A DNA stretch of 64,000 bases from Anastatus disparis (GCA_017163975.1 JAFFSR010000317.1:924001-988000), one strand, 5' to 3'. Shown: positions 47,391-59,150, counted from the first letter of the stretch. Numbers and translations: made by a program. Notes: a model not told the origin generated them from the sequence alone.

Positions 47391-50300
47391 TGGTAAAGGG
47401 TACCGCGTTAAGATAGTCGAAATTGCCCTGTCCCTTAAATTTTTGTTTGACCTAGTAACTTTGTTTCAGATCGGAAATAAATAGTATTTGTTATATTTGC
47501 AGACCACGACCCCTGCCTCCTGTCCACAGCATGAAGAAAATTACTTTTTCACTATTTATTCTTTTTCTTCAAATCTATTATAGTTCAAATGTTTACAGAT
47601 CTTGTAGAATTTTTTCATAAAGATTTGACGATGCTATATAACCTAAAAGGATGGAAAAAAAATTAAAACCCTTCCTATTTTCACGGGGAATGCGGTACAG
47701 GGCCAATCCTTGCAAAAAAACTTGTATTCTGTTTGAAAGTACTTGTTCGAATTTTTCAGATATTTTCTGGAGGTGTGCCTTAGTCAAAAATGCAAAAAAA
47801 AACTAATTTTTTTGGACGTTTTTGGCTAATTTTAACTCATTCGCAGACATTGTATTATTACTTATGTTATGAAATGGTATTCTAGAACTTTATTTATAAA
47901 TTTAATTATGTAATTAAGTCAGAAAAATAAGATTTACAAATATTAGCATCATACTTTTGCACGAATCCACATATAAGATAAGGTATTTAAACACTTCTTT
48001 CATGATTTTGTTAATATTTCACTACTTTATAGGTGATAAAATCTTCTAACTATTGTATTACTTTGATAAAAGAAAATGTTTTGATAAATTAGTCATTTCA
48101 CAGGTACAGCTATATTAAGTATGGTCAAAATATCAACTTAAGATTGCACATGACTGAATGAATTTATATTTCTTAAGTAAAACTTAGCAATACAAACATT
48201 AGAATCATGAGGCAATAATAGGAACCTTGACTTTGGCATTTTTAACACTATGTAATCTGAATCTGCACTTAAATCACACTTTTGCGAGAGGTATGTGGTC
48301 TATTTTTACACTGTGTAAAAAATGTGAGCATGCCAGTATATTGAAATCTTTTTCACATGCCTCATATTAATATTACAATATTAAATATATTTTTGTTAAA
48401 AATCGCATATTATTCGCAATTATTTTATGACATTTGCAATTGTTTTAAAGATTTTAAATAAAGTTTGCACTTATGTCATGTATTGTATTATTTTATATCC
48501 ATTGACATAGGTACGAATTTAGTAACGTCACTCAAGTAACAATCGTTGGGCTGGAAGTTATAGTCTTCACTCAGTTCTCAGATATTTTATCTATGTTCTT
48601 CTTACCCTTTTTCCATAAGAGAAAAAGGGATAGAATATTCGAGAACTAAGTAACGTTAGGCTTGAGTTGGGTCTATGAATTCGAGCCATAAAAAAACATT
48701 ATGTTAAACGCTATTTCATCACTAAAGAAAAGTAATATGTATTTTGTAAATAAAATAACGAATATAAATGTTGAAACAGTATTACGAATTTTAGTATAAA
48801 AAATAAAATCTTATATTTATTAATTTTATATATTAGGTAAGGATTTATTTCTAACAAATAAAATCAATAAATAAAATGATGATTTACTTTTTATGAATAT
48901 TCAATATTTCAAATACACTTACTTATTAATTAAATGATTCCATTAATCAGGACAATACTTTTATATTTGAACTAATATATTAATGTTGGTTGTAACAATT
49001 CCTACTAGTTACAAGTACGTAGTTTTATTAGTATATAATAGTAGATTTTTCTGAATTTGATAAAATTCGTTAATAATCTTTACAGTTATTTCTTTACATA
49101 CACTAGATAAATATTTAAGTATATGATAATTTATAAATCTATGTGTTTGAATTGTATCTATATTCGATACATATAATTAATATTTTTAAAAACCAGCATT
49201 TTTCTCAACATTGAATTATTGATATTAATTCATCTTTAATAGCTCAAGATGGATTTATAAAAGTGTAAAACCTGATTAAAATTTTATAGAAAAAGAGGCC
49301 ATGAGCGAATTGAAATTTTTAAAATTGATTATTTTACATAGTTACATTTCTATTCTTATTTTAAAAGTATAATGATGTTAACCTTTTTATATTTGCACTA
49401 AAAAATTGAAAATGAATATACTCAGATACCACTGATAATAAACAGTATTAACACTACATAATATTTTGCTAACAGTAAGAATTAAACTTGTTTTAAGGTT
49501 ATCGATGATATTAATGACTATATATTATCAGAGGTTTTAGATTTATCATCTTAACCTTATATAAATTATAATTTGAATATTTTGCCCTAATGTTTTATCA
49601 GAAGATCTTCTTAAACATCTACAGTTATAATTATAACGAATCATTTAATATGAAATCAATTTTTATTATACAATTTTATTCCAATATTGTAATATAGCAC
49701 ATGAAATAATATTATCGTCTTAAACTACAATTTCGTTGAAAATAAATCCTTACTTAATATATGAAATTAATAAATATAGGATTTTATTTTTAAAACTAAT
49801 ATTTGTAATACTGTTTCAATATTTATATTCGTTATTTTGTTTACAAAATATTTTACATGTTACTTTTCTTTAGTGATGAAATAGCTTTTAACATAATGTT
49901 TTTTTATAACTCGAATTCATATACGCAACTCAAGTCTAAGGCTAAAAGTTGTAGTCGTTACTTAGTTCTCAAATATTCTATCCTTGTTTTTTTTATAAAA
50001 AAAGGGTAAAAAAAACACTGATAGAATATCTGAGGATTGAGTAAAGATTATAACTTCCAGCCCAACGATTGTTACTTGAGTGACGTTACTAAATTCGTAC
50101 CTATATCAATGGATATAAAATAATACAATACATGACATAAGTGCAAACTTTATTTAAAATCTTAAAAACGATTGCAAATTCCATGAAATAATTGCGAATA
50201 ATATGCGCTTTTTAACGAAAATATATTTAATTTTGTAATATTAATATAAGACTTGTAAAAAAGAATTCAATATACTGGCATGCTCACATTTTTTACACAG

Positions 50301-51205
50301 TGTAAAAATAGACCACATACCTCTCGCAAAAGTGTGATTTAAGTGCAGATTCAGATTACATAGTGTTAAAAATGCCAAAGTCAAGGTTCCTATTATTGCC
50401 TCATGATTCTAATGTTTGTATTGCTAAGTTTTACTTAAGAAATATAAATTCATTGAGTCATGTGCAATCTTAAGTTGATATTTTGACCATACTTAATATA
50501 GCTGTACCTGTGAAATGACTAATTTATCAAAACATTTTCTTTTATCAAAGTAATACAATAGTTAGAAGATTTTATCACCTATAAAGTAGTGAAATATCAA
50601 CAAAATCATAAAAGAAGTGTTTAAATACCTTATCTTAAATGTGGATTCGTGCAAAAATATGATGCGAATATTTGTAAATCTTATTTTTCTGACTTGATTG
50701 CATAATTAGATTTATAAATAAGTTCGAGAATACAATTTCATAAGATAAGTAATAATACAAAGTCTGCAAATGAGCTAAAATCAGCTAAAAATATCTGAAA
50801 AAATTTAGGCAAGTACTTTTAAACAGAATACAAGTTTTTTTGCAAGGATTGGCCCTGTACCGCATTTCCCGTGGAAATAGGAAGGGTTTTAATTTTTTTT
50901 CCATCCTTTTAGGTTATATAGTATCATCAAATCTTTATGAAAAAATTCAACAAGATCTGTAAACATTTAAACTACAAGCACGATTTTCTTGGGGTTTGTT
51001 TATTGACTAAATTAGGAGAAAAAAAATAAATAGTGAAAAAGTCATTTCTTTCATGCTGTGGACAGGTGGAAGGGGGTCGCGGTTTGCAAATATGACAGAA
51101 ACTATTTATTTTCGATCTGAAACAAAGTTACTAGGTCAAACAAAACTTTCAAGGACAGGGCAATTTTGACTATCTTAACGGGGGCTACCCTTTGTCCACA
51201 CATTC
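47391..51205. mobile_element. 3.8-kb fold-back element with about 1.45-kb arms
   Basis: Left sequence from about 47395 (AAAGGGTACCGCGTTAAGATAG) is matched by an inverted right arm ending at about 51200 (AAAGGGTAGCCCCCGTTAAGATAG on the other strand). Inverted similarity runs to about 48870 and resumes from about 49740. The 0.87-kb centre is AT-rich and non-coding. The element sits between the CGQ and YHN codons of the Helitron Rep. The exact ends and target duplication could not be settled. Confidence 0.8.
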
Positions 51206-51511
51206 TAAAAACTTGTGGTACTTTACCCTGCGATGTATCAAAATTGGCACCAAAACTTGTGAATGCTGAAGCATTATTGTACAACCTAACATTTCGTCGA
51301 AAATCAATACTTTCTTCCGTTAATTCAGCTGCTAAAAACATTCATAGTTTTGAGTAAGGAGGATTTTCTAACAATTCTACTTTAGCTTTATGTCAACAAT
51401 TGGAGAAATCGTTACTTTTAGTATATTCGAAAGCAAAATGTTTCGCATCACAATAAACACATGTAATTGTCATGGAACCAATGTAATTTTCAGATATGAG
51501 ATTTTCCTTAA
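51206..51511 (-). pseudogene. Helitron Rep, upstream part
   Basis: The minus-strand frame contains MTITCVYCDAKHFAFE (a cysteine pair typical before the Rep core), KVELLENPPYS, then FRRNVRLYNNASAFTSFGA and VFRMCGQ. It breaks off at the fold-back insertion at about 51205. Two internal stops are present. The 381-bp MITE lies immediately upstream. Confidence 0.75.
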
Positions 51512-51892
51512 GAAGGGGCCGAACTATCTGTCTCTGTCTAATAGCGTTTTTCATTATTTATATAAACACTATCCTTTATAATAAGAAAAAAATAGCAGCC
51601 CCCGCTAGATATTAGTATAATTAGTAAATTTTGTAATAACAATCAAATTTTTTACCGCATAGTTTTTGACTAATTAGAGACCTACTAGCCATCTAGAATA
51701 TAACCTATCTTTTTTTGGTAGATCTCTAATCATTCAAAAACTACGCAGTAAAAAAATTTGTTTGTTATTACAAAATTTACTTATTATACTAATATCTAGT
51801 GGGGGCTGCTATTTTTTTCTTGTTATACCGGATAGTGTTTACATAAATGATGAAATACGCTATTAGACAAAGACAGATAGTTCGGCCCCTTC
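51512..51892. mobile_element. 381-bp MITE with TTAA target duplication
   Basis: GAAGGGGCCGAACTATCTGT at 51512 and its inverse ending at 51892 are flanked by TTAA on both sides (51508-51511, 51893-51896). The arms are nearly complete, so the whole element can fold on itself. Confidence 0.85.
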
Positions 51893-52440
51893 TTAAAATA
51901 TATATTTGCTATACAACCAATCAGTTTTAAATTAATTTTTTCATTTGATTCCTGTTTTTTTTTTCTACTTTGCATTTCATTGTTTTATTAATAACTTTGT
52001 TCACTACAATATTATGATTGTTATTATAATTATTATTATTGTAATTTTTATTATAATTATTGTCTTCAATTTTTAATCGTTCACACTTTATAAATAATGT
52101 CTTCAATTGATAAGAATGATACTTATATTTTTGCTTTTTTTAATCTATCAGTTTATTTATTGTATTATCATAATTAACATGTCTATTGTCATCAATTTCT
52201 ATTCACTTACACCCTGTGCGTGATTCTTTTAATTAGTAACAATCATTTTTCACTTGCGTTTTGTTAATAATATCAGCATTTTTAAATTTTTGATTTTCAA
52301 TTTGTACCATTCTCTTATATTTATTATATTGTTTATTAATAAGTTTTCTATAATTTTCTTTTTTGCGTAACTTTCTTTTTCATGCAATTTTTTAAATTTA
52401 TTAATATCTCTTTTTCAATCGATTTTATTTTTTATATTTG
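51893..52440 (-). pseudogene. Helitron N-terminal region, decayed
   Basis: Minus-strand translation gives short K/N-rich pieces with many stops. It links the repeat region to the Rep part by position and strand only. Confidence 0.4.
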
Positions 52441-52985
52441 TTTGGTTGTTCTTCTTTCACTTTTATGTAAGCTTTTTTCTTACGTGAAGCTTCATTTTAC
52501 GTATTTGTTCCATTTTATCAGTACCCTTTTTTATCTTTGAATTTCAATTTTGTTATCTTAGTATTTTCTAATTTTTCTTTATATTTTTCTGGTTGTTTTC
52601 CTTAAATTTTTATAAAAGCTTCTTTCTTTCATAAAGCCTCATTCGTACGTATTTGTTCCAATTTATCAGGACTTATTTTTTCCTTGAATTTAAATTTTGT
52701 TATCTTAGTATTTCCTTATTCTTCTTCATATTTTTTCAGTTGTTTTTCTTTAATTTGTATATAAGCTTCTTTCTTACGTAAAGCCTCATTCGCACGTATG
52801 TGTTCCAATTTATCAGTACTCATTTTTCCCTTGAATTGCAATTTTGTTATCTTAGTATTTTCTAATTTCTGTTTATATTTATTTGCTTGTCCTTTTTCCA
52901 TTTTTATATAAGCTTTTTTCTTTCGTTAAGCTTCTTGAACACGTCTTAGTTCTAATTTATCATTACCTTTTTTTTCTTGCATTTA
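52440..52985 (-). repeat. 147-bp (49-codon) coding tandem repeat in the Helitron N-terminus
   Basis: The marker AAGCT recurs at 52469, 52616, 52763 and 52910, giving an exact 147-bp period. On the minus strand each unit encodes a charged helical segment (DKLEHIRANEALRKKEAYI, EKQLKKYEE). Arrays of charged helices are common near the N-terminus of insect Helitron transposases. Confidence 0.85.
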
Positions 52986-53279
52986 CATAATAATGTCTTT
53001 TTCTAAATTTTCTTTATATTTATGTGATTGTTTTGTTACCACTTTCCTATTAAGTCCTGTTACAAATAAATCTTCTTTTTTATCTATTTCTTTTGATTTT
53101 TTTTCTTCTTCATTTAATTTAATCTCATCAATTTTATCATCGTTATAATTTAAGTGGATATCATTGATTTCCATTATATCATTATCTAGTTTTAAAAAAT
53201 TTGTATCTGAAATGTCATTGTCAATTTCCATCAAAATTGTTACATGATTCGAATTCTTTTGTTCACGATACATTTCCAT
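52983..53279 (-). CDS. Acidic/lysine-rich N-terminal part of the Helitron protein
   Basis: An ATG at 53279 (minus) opens 98 codons rich in D, E, N, I and K. No domain is recognised. It precedes the 147-bp repeat on the same strand and may be the start of the Rep polypeptide. Confidence 0.4.
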   Translation of the reverse strand: MEMYREQKNSNHVTILMEIDNDISDTNFLKLDNDIMEINDIHLNYNDDKIDEIKLNEEEKKSKEIDKKEDLFVTGLNRKVVTKQSHKYKENLEKDIIM

Positions 53280-53324
53280 AATCTTTTTTTGTTCTGCTAA
53301 TAAATAAATTTGCGAGTTTTATTA

Positions 53325-53870
53325 TTATAGTTTAAGCTCGGCAAAATCTAAATTCAATGGTATTTGATTTAGACGTTGATCATGACAAAAACTCCTCCTT
53401 ATCATGTCCGGTGGATTATCGTAATTAATATTTGCATTATTATAATTTTGTAAAACTGGAAACATTCTTATTTGTTGCGTTTCAAAAATTCTTGATAAAT
53501 GTAATCGCATTTGAGAATCATTATATCTTAAACAACATGGACATAAATTATAAAGTATTGCAACAGCAAAAGCAATTGCAAAAACGCCACAATCATAATA
53601 ATTTGTTTGTGATTGTACTGTTTTGAATACTATGCTCAATTCTGATTTGTTTCGAAATAATCTGTTTACATCAATCTTATGCTTATCTTGTAAATATTTA
53701 AGATTTAAACTGTCATATGTATAAATTACCTTATTATTATAATACATACAAATCCAGTGACCTTTTTATAAATTTCCGAAAAATAGTAACTGTACAAATT
53801 CTCCATCAATTGGTTCTTAATTAATATATTGTGGTCTTTGAATAAGTAATGTTGATTGCATATTAAATGA
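53325..53870 (-). pseudogene. Ulp1/C48-like cysteine protease fragment
   Basis: The minus-strand frame has the order expected of Ulp1-type proteases. GHWIC supplies the catalytic histidine (about 53757) and IYTYDSLN the aspartate. A glutamine-containing block VQSQTNYYDCGVFAIAFA supplies the nucleophilic cysteine, followed by MRLHLSRIFE and a short tail to the stop at 53325. Upstream sequence in frame contains stops, so the N-terminus is degraded. It lies just upstream of the Helitron N-terminal ORF on the same strand and could be cargo of that element. Confidence 0.65.
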
Positions 53871-53904
53871 GGTGCACCGGTCTAAAATATTATTAAATTT
53901 TAGT

Positions 53905-54285
53905 ATTTGAATAAACCGTTTTCACCGGGGCAACCTTGGTTTTGGCCATAAAAAATGTACTTCGATCACATCCTTCTCTGTCGATTATTCAAAGATAGAC
54001 TACTGCAGAGTAGGCTCGCTTGGAAGCATCCGAAAATCTGTGCAATTCACCTTTAAACTTAGACGTGCTTTCCAACCATCGAGTTATTGTAATACTTGAA
54101 AGGTCTGGCCACCACTGAGCATAAGTATTCCATTTCTGTGTTAACTCTGGAGGCAGAGGATTATCCCATCCAATCCTCTGAAGCCACAGGTCCTGCATAA
54201 AGATCTTAAGCAGAATTCTAGTGGGAGCCAGATATCCGAGTGGATGAAAAACTAGAGAAATAGTTTATAAAATGACGCGTTTGGT
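53905..54285 (-). pseudogene. pol: BEL/Pao RNase H-side fragment of Pol
   Basis: Contains VFHPLGYLAPTRILLKIFMQDLW (split by a stop), WDNPLPPEL and RFSDASKRAYSAVVYL with the RNase H aspartate. Then comes a shifted MAKTKVAPVKTV block before the truncation. It corresponds to the region after the reverse transcriptase in BEL/Pao Pol. Confidence 0.8.
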
Positions 54286-55131
54286 TCATGAATGAGTGGA
54301 TAACCCTGACGGAGTCACATTAAATCTGAGAGTATCAGCGTTGGGTTTCCAAACCAATCCGAGAGCGCTAGCTATGTCATCGGAATTTATTAGCTTGAGG
54401 TGATCCTCACGCGGTGTGGGTCGCCTGATATTTGGAATAAGGGTTAAATGAGTTGCCGCCCATTTCTCCAATCCAAAACCTCCATTACGTAATAAATCTA
54501 TGAGATCATTACGTAAGGCGGCAGCTGCAATTTCATTGTCTGCTCCAGCAAATATATCATCGACATAAGTACAATCGTGTAAACATGCAGCACCTAATGG
54601 AAATTCATTTCCTTCATCTAACTCCAAGTGCTGCAAGGTGCGGAGAGCGAAAAACGGAGCGCATGCTATTCCGTACGTAACCGTCTTCAGACGATATTCT
54701 GTTGATGGTTTTCCTGGAGATGGTCTCCACGAAATACGTTGGTAATCCTGATCCTGTGGATCTATGAGAATCTGCCTGAACGTTTTAATTATGTCCGTAG
54801 TAAAAGCTACGCGGAACTGTCGCCAATTGGTTAGAACAAGAGCAAGGTCCTTTTGCAAGGTCGGTCCAGCCAAAAGATGTTTGTTCAGGCTATCTTGGTG
54901 CAAAGTGCGACGAGATCCATCGAACACTACACGTATCTTTAGTTGGCCATTGACCACCCTAGTGACGGCGTGATGTGGCAAGAACCAAACGTTTAGAGTA
55001 TCTGCATTGGTAGAGGAAACCCGCTTTATATGGCCCAAAGCTTCATATTCTTGCATAAAATCATGATATACCATTGCCAATTGAGGATCACGACCAAATC
55101 GCGCTTCAATAGATTTTAACGTTCCTAGAGT
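54286..55131 (-). pseudogene. pol: BEL/Pao reverse transcriptase
   Basis: An unbroken minus-strand frame of about 280 codons contains the RT fingers and palm. KIRVVFDGSRRT, TTDIIKTFRQI, YGIACAPFFALRTL and the catalytic CTYVDDIFAGAD are present. The start of the frame is not an ATG because a frameshift in a T7 run (about 55165) separates it from the preceding linker. The domain itself looks intact. Confidence 0.9.
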
Positions 55132-55508
55132 CAATCTTCGAATTTCTGACGATGCTGGTGGTGGGCATGAAAAAAAGGTAATCGCACTGTATATTGCCCA
55201 GTAGAGGTGCGATGTGTTTCCTTATAATGATTTTCACATTGCTGATCAATAGAACTTGAACACTGCGTATTTGGGGGGATTCTATCAAGTTCCCAAAACC
55301 TCTGGAGAAATACTGAAGGGTCGATATTCTCAACTAAAGATGTATCTGATGGTACAGTCACTAGCGAGCGAGCCGCCCGCTGTGAAGTACTCACCTCCAC
55401 TTGTCCCGAGATTATCCAGCCCAACTTAGTGTTCTGAGCAATCAGATTGGTGGGAGTCAAGTATTCTAAGCCCGGGCACAATATCTGTCCATATAAATCG
55501 GCAACCAA
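55131..55508 (-). pseudogene. pol: BEL/Pao Pol linker between protease and reverse transcriptase
   Basis: Contains NTKLGWIISGQV, the usual block after the protease of BEL/Pao elements, and FLQRFWELDRIP. It ends by frameshift into the RT frame. Confidence 0.75.
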
Positions 55509-55697
55509 AATAAGATGAACAGTCTCAGGCTGATGAAATAGTGGATCGGCTAGCGTTTTTCCTTTTAGCTAATTTTAGTTAACCTTTGTTATTTCAGAGG
55601 ATGGTAACATACCGGCCAACTTAGGTAGTATTAACGCCTCGATTTCGAAATGATAATCTGAGTCATGAATGGACTGTAAGTTCACCGTGGTTTTAGA

Positions 55698-55883
55698 TCA
55701 TACCGTTCTCACTTGCGAAGCTCCAAGCCAAGATATAGCAACGTATGTCCACCTGCGAGGTAAATTAAGAAGGTGAGCTATGGATTCGGTAATAAATGAA
55801 ACTCCAGAGCCCTGATTAAAAAGGGCTCTAACTTCAATTTCATTTTCTCCTGGCCCAAAAAGGCGCACCCGAACAGTAGCCAA
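55698..55883 (-). pseudogene. pol: BEL/Pao aspartic protease fragment
   Basis: ATVRVRLFG...VRALFNQGSGVSFITESIA matches the BEL/Pao protease, where DQGS is usual. Here the catalytic aspartate is replaced by asparagine (NQGS). A stop after SQVRTV and further changes downstream (55560-55690) complete the inactivation. Confidence 0.8.
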
Positions 55884-55955
55884 GAGTACTAACCGACCTT
55901 TTCCTATATTGACAAAACAACCAGCTTGTTCAATTTTAGAAAGTCTGGCTAGTTG

Positions 55956-56220
55956 TCAAGTCGAGGTAGAATCAGTTCTGCCAGGGTTTGACTGTCCAGC
56001 AGAAGGTCCGGCTAAGTAGGCTTCATGAATGATGGAATGGTGATTAGCATTGCACTGAATACAGCGCTTTGTAGATTTAAATTCCTTAGCTTGGTGCAAA
56101 CTAAGACAATTAAAGCAAAGTTTCAGTTTGTGTACCTCGTTACGCCGTTCTCGCGCGGACTTAGCCTTATATAGTGAGCACCTCACCACATAATGACCTG
56201 CAGAGCATAATGGACACTTA
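55956..56220 (-). pseudogene. gag: BEL/Pao Gag, zinc-knuckle part
   Basis: Cysteine/histidine motifs (CFNCLSLHQAKEF..., CIQCNANHHSIIH) follow the basic KSARERRNEVHKL stretch. The first knuckle is divided by the MITE at 56221-56884; its cysteines lie on either side. Confidence 0.8.
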
Positions 56221-56884
56221 CTAGGAGAGTGTCACACCTCCAGATCACGGATTTTGCTCAAACTTCGGGATAAGTTTTCAGATGATAAAATATAGAAAAA
56301 GCTAAAGTTATAGTCATAAATACTCAATATTTCCCTAGTTACAGGCAGTTAAAGAAAATCACTAAAAAAGTTACTAGATTTTTAAACGCATATAGTTCTT
56401 TAGCGTCGATAGCTACAAGCTTGAAACTTTTTTTAAATTAAAGCTGAGCTTGAATCCTTTCGAAATAGTAGTTACAGCATGTAAAAATATTATTTTTTCC
56501 CAAAGTTAGAACGTGATAAACATTGGACCTGATTTTTCTTTTAAAAACATTAATTAATAACAAAAGCTGAAATTAGGTCCAATCCTTAATACGCTCTAAC
56601 TTTAGGAAAAAGTAATATTTTGATATGCTGTAACTACTATTTCGAAAGGATTTGAGCTAAGCTTTAATTTAAAAAAAGTTACAAGCTTGTAGCTATCGAC
56701 GCTAAAGAACTATATGCATTTAAAAATCTAGTAACTTTTTTAGTGATTTTCTTTAATTGCCTGTAAGTAGGGAAATATTGAGTATTTATGAATATAACTT
56801 TAGCTTTTTCCATATTTTATCATCTGAAAACTTATCCCGAAGTTTGAGCAAAATTCGTGATCCGGAGGTGTGATACTCTCCTAG
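56221..56884. mobile_element. 664-bp MITE with TTA target duplication inside gag
   Basis: CTAGGAGAGTGTCACACCTC at 56221 and its inverse ending at 56884 are flanked by TTA (56218-56220, 56885-56887). The arms are about 300 bp and nearly meet. A TTA/TAA 3-bp duplication is the hallmark of PIF/Harbinger elements. Removing the insert and one TTA puts the two Gag parts back in the same reading frame. Confidence 0.88.
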
Positions 56885-57903
56885 TTAGTACAAGTACCTG
56901 AAAAGCTCCACGCTGAATAAAAGGTATTGACGTGAGCCGCCTTCGCTTTCAACCCACCTTGAAAGTGGGTTGTGCATAAAGAACCTCCGGTTTCAAGTAA
57001 ATCGATGCGATTTTCAATAAATCGACTGATTTCCTTGAATGTGGGTAGATGCTCCAAGCCATTTTCACGAATGGCTTGAGATTTGAGCCTTGCGCCCCAC
57101 AACACTCGTGATTCTGAGTCCCAGCATTTCATCATTCGATAAACGAGCCAGTAATCCCAAGTCTCCATGACTTGACCCAGATTTTTTAATGCCCTTGTAG
57201 CTTGCTGCGCTTGATTGATGATTGCTCGTAAGTTGGTGGCAGAAGGTTTGGAACATATGGGAAGCTGCTCTAAGGCAGCCATATGAGTATCTATGCTCCG
57301 TCGTAAGCTATAATACCGAGAGGCGAGTGCTTCTAAGGTCGATAAGTAATTGACTTCAGTCACGGCCACATCTTTGACAAAATCCGCCGCTTCATCTGAC
57401 AAGGAAGTTTTTAGATACTGTAGTTTGGCAGTATTCGATAATCGTGTATCACAATGAAATGTGGATTGAAAAAGATCGTAAAACGCCTGCCATTCTTTAA
57501 TTCGTCCGGGGAATGTTGGCAATTTCAATGGTGGTAGTTTTGCCCTATTCTCCAGAGCTTGGTTAGTGGCTTGGATCTCAAGCCCTTGAGGCGGAGCCGC
57601 TTCAGTCAGAGCCAATAATCGCTCTTTCAAGTCGGTTTTGTATTCCTTCACCTCCATTTCCATTTGTTCGAAGTGTCGTTTCGTTATGTAGAGTTCGTCG
57701 ACGGAATTACCTAAACTAGCAATTTCTAGATGGGCTTGTCGGTACTCGATCCAATATTCCTTGAATTTATTTAAACTTGATTTCAGTGTTGTTCTATTAA
57801 TACGATTCTCCGGTCTCTCTCGCCATCTTGCAATCACCTGTCGCATTTCTTCTGCATGAACGTGCTGTTGTGTCAGAAGCTTCTTCAAAGAGATTGGTGC
57901 CAT
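56885..57903 (-). pseudogene. gag: BEL/Pao Gag, N-terminal and core part
   Basis: I take the ATG at 57903 as the start (MAPISLKKLL); the open frame begins 42 bases earlier without an ATG. The N-terminal half is helical. The core from about residue 125 carries LPPLKLPTFPGRIKEWQAFY, FHCDTRLSNTAKLQYLK and LSDEAADFV, the signature of the DUF1759/Pao Gag domain. The frame is intact until the MITE. Confidence 0.9.
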
Positions 57904-58027
57904 GACTGACCTCCACAGCTCCGACCCCTTTACAAGACCAGACAATTCCCGCTATATACGGTACGTAGTATATTACACCCTTCTCAACCCTCAACGATTC
58001 ACCTATCTGGCTCGAAAGACTAAAAAT

Positions 58028-58624
58028 TGTTACTGAATAATCGTAGCAATAGCCAGGAAGTCGTAAGAAGTTGAGGAAAGAGATAGTGGGTTAAATTAAT
58101 ACGAAGCCGACACGTAATTAAATTAATGTTTATTAACTTATACGTATCACTAACTACGAATATAAATCTTAAAACTCAAGCATGGTTCACCAAACGACTG
58201 AAACAAAGGCGGAAACAGCCCGCTGGCTGAATGCACGAACAGAACGCATAAATGGCGCAAACGGCCAAAACAAGGGTGGGAACAGCCCGCTGGCTGAATG
58301 CGTGAACAAGGCGCGTAAGTGCCGCGACCGGTCTAATGCGTCTAAATATGCGCGAGAACAGCCCGCTAGCTGACCAACGAACAAGGACAAGGAATAACTG
58401 ATACGCACAACCTAATAAGAGAAACTCGCGGATGGTGCTACTAACACACATTTATCCACTATGAATCACTAGCACTGAAACTCTGCTTGCTGCGACGTCA
58501 ACGCCGTAAAGGATACTGACTGCTTAACTGAGTCAAGCTCCCTTTTATAGGTTCCCACTCTCGTGCCTACTAAGGAAGCAGAATGCGCGCGAAAACTCGG
58601 GACGCCTCCTGGATCCATTTTACA
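58028..58624 (-). repeat. 5' LTR of the BEL/Pao element
   Basis: Minus-strand ends are TGTAAAATGG and CAGTAACA. It contains a TATAAAAG box, an initiator-like TCAGT about 30 nt later, an AATAAA signal (about 58127) and three direct copies of AACAGCCCGCTGGCTGA (plus strand 58214, 58281, 58357). The end positions are inferred from TG/CA borders and the internal order; no second LTR is available for comparison. Confidence 0.65.
58543..58552 (-). promoter_or_regulatory. TATA box of the BEL/Pao LTR
   Basis: TATAAAAGGG on the minus strand, followed at about 30 nt by an AGTCAGTATC initiator-like site. Confidence 0.65.
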
Positions 58625-58639
58625 TTTTCCCAAACAATT

Positions 58640-59150
58640 CGTAAAGATATTTTTATTAGAAATGAACACAAAATTTTTTTTAAGCCTGTTTTACGTAGAA
58701 ATTAATTTTATAATTCAAATTCATGGTCATAAATTAAGGTCTGAAAATTATAGTTGTCACTCAGTTCCCAGTTTTTAGTTTATTTATATCAAATATTGTA
58801 CTATATTTTTTTTTGTTATGGAAGTAGAGTAAGAAATAGTCACTTGATGGAATAACTTATACGCTTTTTTACTTTAGGCACATGTGTACATATATTTTTA
58901 TATTATGTTTAATTAAATTATTTTCAATTTTATTCAGTACTCAAAATTAACTTCAATTTATTAATTTATATATATTTAAAATTCGTCATATATACATAAT
59001 AATATAATAAAAGAAAATTCAACCGAGCGATGTTAGGAGCGAGAAACTTCAATATAATTAATACCTATTAACGTAAAACCCATCAAATTGTATAATAATT
59101 TTTAACAGTTGATAAATATAATATAAATCATATAATTAATATATATAAAT

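Larger units (their letters stand above)
28206..53880 (-). mobile_element. Decayed Helitron, minus strand, split by nested insertions
   Basis: Read on the minus strand from about 53.9 kb to 28.2 kb, fragments follow the order of a Helitron transposase. There is a repeat-rich N-terminus, a cysteine-bearing region, the FR-NVR-YNNA block, the Rep core, the HVRG linker and the start of a Pif1-type helicase with a Walker A-like motif. The pieces are separated by insertions at 28518-42090, 42478-46105, 47391-51205 and 51512-51892. The 3' end of the helicase is cut off by the satellite at about 28206. Several frameshifts and stops show it is dead. No Helitron 5'-TC or 3'-CTRR end could be identified. 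Confidence 0.8.
53900..58624 (-). mobile_element. Truncated BEL/Pao LTR retrotransposon, minus strand
   Basis: The order on the minus strand is: LTR (58624-58028), gag with DUF1759-like core, zinc knuckles, aspartic protease, reverse transcriptase and the beginning of RNase H. It breaks off at about 53905, so integrase and the 3' LTR are missing. A MITE sits in gag and multiple shifts and stops occur in pol. Confidence 0.9.
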
